Source of the DNA: Sulfurivirga caldicuralii
GTDB taxonomy: Bacteria; Pseudomonadota; Gammaproteobacteria; Thiomicrospirales; Thiomicrospiraceae
DNA length: 13,098 nucleotides
Direction of reading: 5' to 3'
NCBI GenBank assembly: GCA_015661715.1
Contig: DQVN01000095.1
Location: 1 to 13,098 of the forward strand
Part shown: positions 7,818 through 13,098 of the stretch, one piece after another
Position numbering within the stretch: the stretch's first letter is position 1
Layout of the letters: each line of letters begins with the position of its first letter
Made by a program: the position numbers and the translations under genes
Notes under the pieces: model-generated
Database searches by the model: none
The model's input: the letters and a program-made list of their open reading frames with translations, nothing else
What the model was told of the DNA's origin: nothing

Positions 7818-7847
7818 ACGCCCTCCATGTGGAGGGCGTTTTTATTT
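7818..7847 (+). terminator. Intrinsic terminator after sqr
   Basis: ACGCCCTCC (7818-7826) and GGAGGGCGT (7831-7839) form a perfect 9-bp GC-rich stem with a 4-base loop. It is followed by TTTTT, an A, and TTT. It lies 23 bases after the sqr stop and separates sqr from the TRIC-tsaB operon. Confidence 0.93.
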
Positions 7848-7852
7848 GGGCT

Positions 7853-7860
7853 GGTACAAT
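7853..7860 (+). promoter_or_regulatory. Candidate extended -10 promoter for the TRIC-tsaB-usp operon
   Basis: The bases around 7852-7860 read TGGTACAAT, matching the extended -10 form TGnTAtAAT with one mismatch. No good -35 hexamer is present, because the sqr terminator stem occupies that place, as is tolerated by extended -10 promoters. A start 6-7 bases downstream would fall on or next to the ATG at 7867. This is pattern matching only. Confidence 0.4.
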
Positions 7861-7866
7861 ACCTGC

Positions 7867-8496
7867 ATGCTGATTGACACACTTTTGCACTGGTTGGATG
7901 TGATGGGGACGGTGGTGTTTGCCATCACCGGGTTGCTTGCCGCTAGCCGTAAGCAATTGGATCTGTTTGGCGCGATCATTATTGCGATGGTCACAGCCAT
8001 TGGGGGCGGGACATTGCGGGATCTTATTCTGGATGTGCCTGTATTCTGGTTACATCAGCCGATCTATATCTATCTGGTGGTAGTCTCAGCCCTGGCCATG
8101 TTTGTCTATGTGCGCTTTTTTACCGCCCCTGTTCGTTTGCTATTGGTTCTGGATGCCTTGGGGCTGGCGGCATTTACCATTATCGGTGTACAGAAAAGTT
8201 ATGCCCTGGGGATGGATGATGTCATTGTGATCATGACTGGGATTATGACCGGTGTGGTGGGGGGCATGATTCGGGATATTCTGGTGGGGGAGGTGCCTTT
8301 GATCTTGCGGCGGGAAATTTATGCCACCGCATCCTTTGTCGGTGCCAGTGTCTGGTTGCTGTTACGCCCATTGTTTGAAGATGCAACCCTGCCCACCTTG
8401 GTGGCACTGCTTACGGTTGTCGCCTTGAGGTTGGCAGCGATTTACCGCAATTACTCCCTGCCCATTTTTCAACCCATTCAGCGAAAAGATCCATGA
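7867..8496 (+). CDS. TRIC-type (UPF0126, YadS/YicG-like) cation channel family membrane protein
   Basis: An integral inner-membrane protein of 209 residues with about seven hydrophobic segments, of the bacterial trimeric intracellular cation (TRIC) channel family, structurally characterised as K+-permeable channels. It shows the internal duplication of the family. The first half has 'VVFAITGLLAA' then 'IGGGTLRDLIL'. The second has 'FTIIGVQKSYA' then 'VVGGMIRDILVGEVP', so each half ends in the conserved Gly-rich/RD motif. The frame also has a TTG at 7846, but that lies within the terminator tail of sqr. The ATG at 7867 matches the N-terminus of E. coli YadS in position relative to the first helix. 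No Shine-Dalgarno is visible before it. The stop overlaps the tsaB ATG (ATGA). Physiological role in bacteria is not well defined. Confidence 0.88.
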   Translation: MLIDTLLHWLDVMGTVVFAITGLLAASRKQLDLFGAIIIAMVTAIGGGTLRDLILDVPVFWLHQPIYIYLVVVSALAMFVYVRFFTAPVRLLLVLDALGLAAFTIIGVQKSYALGMDDVIVIMTGIMTGVVGGMIRDILVGEVPLILRREIYATASFVGASVWLLLRPLFEDATLPTLVALLTVVALRLAAIYRNYSLPIFQPIQRKDP

Positions 8497-9152
8497 AAAC
8501 ACTGCTTGCCATTGAAACCAGTACGCGTGCCTGTTCAGTTGCCCTCTCTTATGCCGGTAAAATTCATGTATTGGAGGAGATGACGCCTCAGGCCCATGCC
8601 AAAATGCTGTTACCCATGGTGGATAAACTGCTTCAGTCGAAAAGTGTCCGGCCGGAAGAAATTGAGGGTTTAGTATTTGGCCAGGGGCCGGGGGCTTTTA
8701 CTGGTTTGCGTATCGCCACATCTGTGGTTCAGGGTCTGGCATTGGGTTGGAATAAGCCGTTTAGCGCTGTCAGTGGGCTGGAGGCTATGGCTTGGTCCTA
8801 TAGCGTGTCTCAACAAAAGCCGGTGGCCGCTGTGTTGGATGCCCGTATGGGTGAGTGTTATGTTTCCATCTATGCTCAGGGCCAGCAGTGCGTGCCCGCC
8901 AGTCTCGTATCACCGGAAAGGTTGATTGAATGGCTCGAGCAATATGAGGTAGGCTTGGGCGTAGGTGATGCGCTTGCGTCATTTCCAATGCTGCAGCAGC
9001 GGTTTTCTCAGTGGCAGACGATGCAACCCTCGGCGCAGCATTTGCTTGAAATGGTGCAGGCACTGCGGCCGTCTTTTAAGACATTAGATGCCGCCTTGCC
9101 TGTACCCTTGTACTTGCGTAATCAAGTGGCGGAAAAAGCAAAAGGGAGGTGA
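8493..9152 (+). CDS. tsaB: TsaB (YeaZ), tRNA t6A37 biosynthesis subunit
   Basis: TsaB is the non-catalytic ASKHA-fold partner of TsaD in the TsaBDE complex. The complex transfers threonylcarbamoyl from the TsaC product to A37 of ANN-decoding tRNAs, an essential modification in many bacteria. It has 219 residues, compared with about 231 in E. coli. Visible motifs are the N-terminal 'LLAIETSTRACSVAL' phosphate-loop strand, and 'GPGAFTGLRIATSVVQGLA' from residue 65, the family signature and dimer interface. The C-terminal half is shorter and variable, as usual. The start overlaps the stop of the TRIC gene by 4 bases (ATGA). TsaD, TsaE and TsaC are not in the window. The following usp gene begins within a few bases, so they share a transcript. 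Confidence 0.95.
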   Translation: MKTLLAIETSTRACSVALSYAGKIHVLEEMTPQAHAKMLLPMVDKLLQSKSVRPEEIEGLVFGQGPGAFTGLRIATSVVQGLALGWNKPFSAVSGLEAMAWSYSVSQQKPVAAVLDARMGECYVSIYAQGQQCVPASLVSPERLIEWLEQYEVGLGVGDALASFPMLQQRFSQWQTMQPSAQHLLEMVQALRPSFKTLDAALPVPLYLRNQVAEKAKGR

Positions 9153-9155
9153 GTG

Positions 9156-9635
9156 GTGAAACGATATCAATGTATTTTGGTCGCGGTGGATTTTTCACCC
9201 TATAGCCAGCGTGCCTTGGCGCGGGGTGCGATGATGGCGGCGCACTGTGATGCTCAGTTGCACCTGCTGCATGTGGTGGAGGCGCCGACTTACCCTGTTC
9301 TTGAAGATGTGGCTGTGATGGGGCTACCTGGGATGTGGGATGCGGAGGTTACTCAGGCGTTGATGGCAGCGGCAAAGAAACGCCTGCAACAGATGGCCGC
9401 TCAGTTGTCCTTAGAAAATGTTGAAATAGATGTTCTGGTGGGCACAGCCAAGGTGGATATTGTTGAGCATGCGCAGCAGATTGGCGCGGAGTTGATTGTG
9501 CTGGGCCGTCATGGGGAAGGGTTTTTGCAAAGTCTGATCGGTTCGGTCACCGACAGTGTCATGCATCATGCCCACTGTGATGTCCTGGCGGTGAATTTGG
9601 AGAGTGATGAAGAGGGCTTAAAGAATGGATCTTAA
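9156..9635 (+). CDS. Universal stress protein (UspA family)
   Basis: A cytoplasmic single-domain Usp of about 159 residues. The N-terminal 'CILVAVDFSPYSQRAL' contains the conserved Asp of the nucleotide-binding fold. The C-terminal 'LGRHGEGFLQSLIGSVTDSV' is the Gly-rich phosphate loop (GxxG-x8-GS), so ATP binding is plausible. An acidic central region is present. Two in-frame GTG codons, 9153 and 9156, are possible starts. The strong GGAGG (9145-9149), inside the end of tsaB, is 6 bases from the second and 3 from the first, so I chose 9156. The gene overlaps the following exported-protein gene by 11 bases. Usp proteins are typically induced by growth arrest or redox stress; the specific role here is unknown. 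Confidence 0.92.
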   Translation: MKRYQCILVAVDFSPYSQRALARGAMMAAHCDAQLHLLHVVEAPTYPVLEDVAVMGLPGMWDAEVTQALMAAAKKRLQQMAAQLSLENVEIDVLVGTAKVDIVEHAQQIGAELIVLGRHGEGFLQSLIGSVTDSVMHHAHCDVLAVNLESDEEGLKNGS

Positions 9636-10473
9636 ACGCCGCTGGTTTCTTGCCGCTTGTATAACGCTTGCTGGCGTACCGGCGATGGTTTTGGCGGCTG
9701 GATCTCAGTTCAGGCCCGGTGATCAAGTCATGGTATTTTTTCCATCGCCGGATGTGCAACGGGATGCTTTTATTATCGGTATTGTCAAGGGCCGCTTGCC
9801 GGATGGACGCTATCGCATTCGGGTAACGGACTATGTGGAGGGGCATGATTACGGCCTATCCTGTGAACCTTTGCCGCCAGAGACAGACAGCAGTGAGTAT
9901 GGACTGGGCTGGGAGAAGTGGGACGATACGCGCACATTGAGCCGGGAGGTGGATTATGCTGTGCCCGCGGATAAGGTCATGCCTGCGGGGCAAGGGCGCA
10001 TGTATGCCATCTCGCGCAATAATGTATGGACTACTTTTGCTCGCTGGCTGTCAGAGGCACCGGTTCTCTATGTGGACAAGCTGAAACAGGCGCAACAGGA
10101 AGCGAATGAGGTGGGGTTGTCGGCCATGCAGACGGCCTTTGAGCTGGCCATTGCCCACCGTCAGGCTTTCTATTCACCTGAAGGGGCGCCCTATTGGCCG
10201 TGGCAGGCTGTTGAGCGTTTAGTGCCTGTATTGGAGCGGGTGCAGGCGGTCTTGGCGCGTGATCCCGAGCTGAAAGCGCTGTTCATGGCGAAACCACGTG
10301 ACTGGCAGAAGATAAATCAGCGCACGGATTGGCTGTTTACGCTGCGTGCGCTGGATAAGATCGTGGATGATGTCCGCGATGCCTTGTATGAGGAGGGTTT
10401 AGAGAAGGTGGATCCGAAGGTGCTTCGGATCCTGCGTGAAAAGCTCAAGGCTTTAGGCGTGTCTGTCCGCTGA
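9625..10473 (+). CDS. Unrecognised exported protein with twin-arginine-like signal peptide
   Basis: I do not recognise this 282-residue protein. Residues 1-25 are a signal peptide: 'KRRWFLAA' fits the Tat consensus core RRxFL, and a hydrophobic segment ends near 'VLAAG'. Sec export is equally possible. Residues about 28-85 are predicted beta-rich ('GDQVMVFFPSPD', 'DGRYRIRVTDYVEG') and look like a small SH3/Tudor-type barrel. From about residue 140 the chain is amphipathic helical and charged, ending in a Lys/Arg/Glu-rich helix. There is a single mature cysteine ('GLSCEPL') and no haem, Fe-S or protease motif. The ATG lies inside the usp end, with GAGGG (9612-9616) 8 bases upstream, so it is translated as the last gene of this operon. 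Its stop directly abuts the stop of the opposing cytochrome gene. Confidence 0.85.
   Translation: MDLKRRWFLAACITLAGVPAMVLAAGSQFRPGDQVMVFFPSPDVQRDAFIIGIVKGRLPDGRYRIRVTDYVEGHDYGLSCEPLPPETDSSEYGLGWEKWDDTRTLSREVDYAVPADKVMPAGQGRMYAISRNNVWTTFARWLSEAPVLYVDKLKQAQQEANEVGLSAMQTAFELAIAHRQAFYSPEGAPYWPWQAVERLVPVLERVQAVLARDPELKALFMAKPRDWQKINQRTDWLFTLRALDKIVDDVRDALYEEGLEKVDPKVLRILREKLKALGVSVR
10410..10432 (-). terminator. Perfect 10-bp inverted repeat; possible terminator of the cytochrome gene
   Basis: GGATCCGAAG (10410-10419) and CTTCGGATCC (10423-10432) form a perfect 10-bp stem with a 3-base GTG loop. The hairpin lies inside the coding sequence of the exported protein, 41 bases before its stop codon base 10473. 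Seen from the - strand, it lies just downstream of the cytochrome gene, which has no intergenic room for a terminator. There is no T tract on either side, so it would be a factor-dependent or 3'-end-stabilising hairpin, or chance. Confidence 0.45.
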
Positions 10474-10776
10474 TTACTGCTTGGACACGGGAAACTTGTA
10501 ATAATGGTGGTTCAAATAATGGGCGACTGCTTCCACCTCCTCAGGAAACCAGCCGACGCCCAGATTGGTGTTACAGGCTTCCACCATCGTGCTGAGGCTT
10601 TTGAAGTCGCTGACTCGCGAGTTGTCACCATTGAACGGTCGGTTGGTATGGCATGCCATACACTTGGCTTCCTCGAACAGGCTTTTGCCCATTTGAATGG
10701 TTTCTGAGGCTAGGGTTTGGGTTGACAGGAGCATGCCTGTCACGCCTAAGGCAGTTATCAGAGATGTACGACGCAT
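10474..10776 (-). CDS. Small periplasmic monohaem cytochrome c
   Basis: A 100-residue protein with a Sec signal peptide (about 1-24, cleavage near 'TLAS') and one haem-binding CXXCH (Cys39, Cys42, His43; 'CMACH'). The mature protein is only about 76 residues. The only Met after the haem motif is Met64, and next to it is 'EACNTNLGVGWFPEEVEAV', a conserved-looking block with Cys68-Asn69. This resembles the 'NCN..G' segment of SHP/DUF1924 cytochromes, whose sixth haem ligand is an Asn. The axial ligand here is therefore uncertain. A good AAGGAGA ribosome site (complement of 10784-10790) lies 7 bases before the ATG. The gene faces away from ycaO, and its stop abuts the exported-protein gene. It could carry electrons or bind a small gas ligand; its partner is unknown. 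Confidence 0.9.
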   Translation of the reverse strand: MRRTSLITALGVTGMLLSTQTLASETIQMGKSLFEEAKCMACHTNRPFNGDNSRVSDFKSLSTMVEACNTNLGVGWFPEEVEAVAHYLNHHYYKFPVSKQ

Positions 10777-10861
10777 GGTGGGTTCTCCTTGATCGATTGG
10801 ATCGGTTCAATCCTACCGGAAAATATATCCTAAGTCATTGTTATTAAAAGATCATTAACTG
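10777..10861. promoter_or_regulatory. Divergent control region between cytochrome c and ycaO
   Basis: 85 bases separate the two divergent starts and must hold both promoters if ycaO is not read from elsewhere. There is an imperfect dyad, GATTG (10795-10799) and CAATC (10808-10812), 8 bases apart. Its inner part, TTGGATCGGTTCAA (10797-10810), faintly resembles an FNR-type half-site pair (TTGAT-N4-ATCAA) with several mismatches. An AT-rich block (10820-10858) follows. I could not assign convincing -35/-10 pairs. ycaO has no clear Shine-Dalgarno here. Confidence 0.45.
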
Positions 10862-12553
10862 ATGAAACATTATCTGGCAGGGAAGGCCCGCAGCCTGGAA
10901 GATGCGTTGGCGGTTATGGAGGCGCGGCTGGCCGATATGGGGTTCACGCTGGCGCAGTACAACTGGCTCAACCCTGTCCCGGGGGTGTGGTCGGTACATG
11001 TCAAGGCGGTGCAATGTCCAGCGCTCTTTGCCAATGGCAAAGGCATTTGTCGTGAGGCTGCGTTGGCCAGTGCTTATGGGGAGTTTTTGGAGCGGCTGTT
11101 GACCGGCTATTTTTATGGGGATTATGCCTTGCCCTGTGAGCAGTTGGCGTACGCTTTCGTTCCCAATGAGACAATCCGCACCCCTGAGGAAGCCTGGCGC
11201 CGACTACCAGCATCGTTACAACAGCTATGGTCGGCCGGTGAGGCGATGACGCCTGCAAAACACTTGCCGGATTTAAGTTGCTGTCATCAACCCATTCGCT
11301 GTGTGCCGTTGCAGCCTATGCACCGTGCCGAGGAGGCGATTGAGGTGCCGTGGAATGTTTTGATGAACTGCTACGGCAGCAATGGGCTGTGCGCCGGCAA
11401 TACGGAGCGGGAGGCGCAGATTCAGGGGCTGTCGGAAATTTTCGAGCGTTGGGTACGCCAGCAAATCATTCAGCGCAATCTGTGCCTGCCGGAAGTGCCC
11501 GCGTCGGTTTGGTCCCGTAGTGAAGCTGTCACCGCCGCCAAGCGCGCCCTGTCCAACTTGGGAATCGAGATCAGCATACGCGATGCGTCCTTGGGAGAAG
11601 GCTATCCGGTTATCGCCATTATCCTGTATGAGGTGGACAAAGGGCGGGCATTTGTCTCCTTTGGGGCCCACCCGATCATGCAGGTGGCCATTGAGCGCAC
11701 CCTGACGGAGGCTTTTCAAGGGCGCCGTTTAGATGATCTGTCCGTCTATCAACCGCCCAGTGATGATCTGGCATGGGTGCAAAGTTGGGAAAATCTTGAG
11801 CTGCACTTTATCGATGCCTCGGGCCAGTTTCATTGGCATTTCTTTTCCACTCAAGCGGATCTTCCCTGGCGGCCTTGGGGAGTCGAGCTGGAGTGTTCGC
11901 TTGAGGCCCAGTGGCAATACCTACTCACTTGTCTGGATCGGCTGCAACAGCCCCTATATGGCGCCACCTATGCGCTGGAGGATTTTTATGCCTGTCGGCT
12001 GATTGCCCCGGGAATGTCTGAGGTTTTTCCACCCTGGGAGTTGCAGGAGAACAATCAAAACGATGGCTGCGCCTTGCGTCACCATTTGTACGAATTTGAC
12101 GGCAGCCGGGGCTGGTGTCAGGGATTGATGGATCTGATGGATGAGCAGGGGTGGGCGCCCCATCAGTCGGTGGCTTCGACGATAGGCCTGTTGGCAGGGG
12201 ATGCATCAGGCTGGCGGGGAGAAAAGATGATCGATTTACAGTTGCGCGCCGCTTTGGCGCTGCAGGATGACGACCTGGTGGAGATGCTCTTGCCACAAGC
12301 CAAGCAGCTTGCTCAGGGGGATCGGCTGCGAGAAGGGGCATGGCACTTTATCAGTTGTGCCCGTCAAGGCGAAGATCTGGCTGCCCTGGCCCCTGCGCTG
12401 CGCATCCTTTATGGGCAAGCGGCTTTGGCATTGGGCCAGAGCATGGTGCAAGGTCAAGCCTGGCATGGCTTGCAGTTAGGGGATGCGCTGTTGTCTGACC
12501 CTTTGCATCAGGCCCTGATAGAAACCCACCCAGGTTCTAGAAGGCGTATTTGA
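10862..12553 (+). CDS. ycaO: YcaO-domain protein, E. coli YcaO type
   Basis: A 563-residue ATP-dependent YcaO-domain protein that aligns along its length with E. coli YcaO (586 residues). YcaO enzymes activate amide bonds by phosphorylation. The E. coli member is linked to RimO-dependent beta-methylthiolation of ribosomal protein S12. Seen here: N-terminal 'WLNPVPGVWSVHV' and 'FANGKG'; the Mg/ATP-binding glutamate helix 'SAYGEFLERLLTGYF' (Glu74, Glu77); 'NGLCAGNTEREAQIQGLSEIFERWV' with Glu192 and Glu195; 'ASLGEGYPVIAIILYE'; 'SFGAHP....ERTLTEAFQGR'; and 'RLIAPGMSEVFPPW'. The last 130 residues or so are helical, like the C-terminal helical domain of E. coli YcaO. The C-terminus lacks the PxPxP tail of azoline synthetases, and no precursor peptide is visible nearby, which argues against RiPP biosynthesis. 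The start matches E. coli YcaO. Its 3' end overlaps the DUF481 gene by 17 bases. Confidence 0.92.
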   Translation: MKHYLAGKARSLEDALAVMEARLADMGFTLAQYNWLNPVPGVWSVHVKAVQCPALFANGKGICREAALASAYGEFLERLLTGYFYGDYALPCEQLAYAFVPNETIRTPEEAWRRLPASLQQLWSAGEAMTPAKHLPDLSCCHQPIRCVPLQPMHRAEEAIEVPWNVLMNCYGSNGLCAGNTEREAQIQGLSEIFERWVRQQIIQRNLCLPEVPASVWSRSEAVTAAKRALSNLGIEISIRDASLGEGYPVIAIILYEVDKGRAFVSFGAHPIMQVAIERTLTEAFQGRRLDDLSVYQPPSDDLAWVQSWENLELHFIDASGQFHWHFFSTQADLPWRPWGVELECSLEAQWQYLLTCLDRLQQPLYGATYALEDFYACRLIAPGMSEVFPPWELQENNQNDGCALRHHLYEFDGSRGWCQGLMDLMDEQGWAPHQSVASTIGLLAGDASGWRGEKMIDLQLRAALALQDDDLVEMLLPQAKQLAQGDRLREGAWHFISCARQGEDLAALAPALRILYGQAALALGQSMVQGQAWHGLQLGDALLSDPLHQALIETHPGSRRRI

Positions 12554-13098
12554 GGGTCAGGCGCAAGGTGGTATCCTCAGACTTTTTACCCAGATCCGGC
12601 TTACTGTTGTAGCGGTATTCAAAGCCTGCGCCCAGAGAGAGGCGTTGGCCCAGTGTGCTTTCCACCTTGAGGTTGGTGGTATTCAGGTGGCGCTCCTGGT
12701 CAAAAAAGGAGAGGGTGTCCGCCTGAAATGTCACCGCATCGTTAACGGGATAGGTATAGGCGGCAAACAAGCGAGCCACCACGCCTTCATAATCGCGGCT
12801 ATCGTCCGTATAGTCACTGTGTTGATAACCGGCACCGGCTTCTATGCTCAGTGTTTGTTTTTGCGGTAAATGCCATTGATAACCCGGCCCGCCGGTCAGA
12901 CTCCAACTGTCCAGCTGGCCATTGGGTTCGTCTTGCTCCCACTGGGCCGCGGCAAAAAGATAGCTGCTGCGTTGATGGAAAAAATAATGTTTCGCTTTAG
13001 CCTGGATCAGGTAATAGGCTTTGGTCAGTTTTCCATCGGTGGCTTGTTTATCCAGTTTCCCGGCCGCTTCGGCGCCATAGCGTTCAGCTTCGTATTGG
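12537..13098 (-). CDS. DUF481 (YdiY-like) outer-membrane beta-barrel protein, C-terminal part
   Basis: The - strand frame is open from its TAG stop (12537-12539) to the window edge, giving at least 186 residues, with the start outside. No internal ATG marks a start; an internal GTG at 12782 is not a real one because the frame continues upstream without a stop. The sequence shows alternating hydrophobic/polar strands rich in Tyr, Gly and Asp ('YYLIQAKAKHYFF', 'SSYLFAAAQWEQ', 'GGPGYQW', 'LSIEAGAGYQ', 'LSLGAGFEYRYNSKP'). It ends in 'LRLTLKYAF', a terminal Phe typical of outer-membrane barrels recognised by the BAM complex. The GPGYQ/GAGYQ pattern and repeated strands fit the DUF481 family, some members of which are salt-induced in other bacteria. 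The function is not known. It overlaps the 3' end of ycaO on the opposite strand. Confidence 0.83.
   Translation of the reverse strand, partial: QYEAERYGAEAAGKLDKQATDGKLTKAYYLIQAKAKHYFFHQRSSYLFAAAQWEQDEPNGQLDSWSLTGGPGYQWHLPQKQTLSIEAGAGYQHSDYTDDSRDYEGVVARLFAAYTYPVNDAVTFQADTLSFFDQERHLNTTNLKVESTLGQRLSLGAGFEYRYNSKPDLGKKSEDTTLRLTLKYAF

Noticed and set aside
10795..10812. An FNR/Crp-type operator in the cytochrome-ycaO control region
   Set aside because: Only TTG and CAA of the half-sites match with correct spacing; too many mismatches to call, so it is described only as an imperfect dyad.
10862..12553. A RiPP (thiopeptide, azoline or thioamide) biosynthetic cluster around ycaO
   Set aside because: The YcaO is of the E. 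coli housekeeping type, has no PxPxP C-terminus, and no short precursor-like gene, TfuA, dehydrogenase or transporter lies nearby.
12537..12782. A separate 81-residue gene starting at the GTG at 12782
   Set aside because: The same frame remains open to the window edge with continuous beta-barrel-like sequence, so this is the end of a larger gene.

Overview
The window is chromosomal DNA of a gammaproteobacterium, probably a chemolithotrophic sulfide oxidiser. It has moderate GC content and dense coding. The housekeeping genes have gammaproteobacterial architecture: minD-minE, mfd followed by a CsiV-family gene, tsaB, and a YcaO of the E. coli type. The lifestyle clue is a sulfide:quinone oxidoreductase closely resembling the Acidithiobacillus ferrooxidans enzyme. 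I cannot name the genus from sequence alone. I saw no insertion sequence, tRNA, rRNA, CRISPR array or phage gene.

Layout. Positions 1-665 hold the end of minD and all of minE on the + strand. A strong hairpin (683-745) follows, U-rich on both strands, and it also ends the opposing mfd-csiV transcript. Positions 744-5022 carry mfd then csiV on the - strand, overlapping by 8 bases. Divergent from mfd is a polytopic membrane protein (5077-6309) that looks like an RND/MMPL transporter core with both large periplasmic porter domains missing. After an AT-rich leader with short direct repeats and a perfect small palindrome comes sqr (6496-7794), closed by a textbook intrinsic terminator (7818-7847).

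Immediately past that terminator starts a tight four-gene + strand run (7867-10473): a TRIC/UPF0126 membrane protein, tsaB (tRNA t6A synthesis), a universal stress protein, and an unrecognised exported protein with a twin-arginine-like signal. These genes overlap or abut. The promoter candidate at its head is an extended -10 so close to the first ATG that the message may be leaderless.

The last part has a small monohaem cytochrome c gene (10474-10776, - strand) facing away from ycaO (10862-12553, + strand). The cytochrome gene abuts the exported-protein gene tail to tail with no spacer. A perfect 10-bp hairpin inside the exported-protein gene is a candidate terminator for it. ycaO overlaps by 17 bases the end of a DUF481-type outer-membrane beta-barrel gene on the - strand, which runs off the window.

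Working together: SQR feeds electrons from sulfide into the quinone pool. The small cytochrome c is periplasmic and could be a redox or gas-binding protein. Min proteins place the septum, CsiV is a cell-wall factor, and Mfd, TsaB and YcaO serve transcription-coupled repair, tRNA modification and (by analogy with E. coli) ribosomal protein S12 methylthiolation. The least explained items are the porter-less RND protein, the Tat-like exported protein, and the cytochrome with an SHP-like 'CN' motif beside ycaO.
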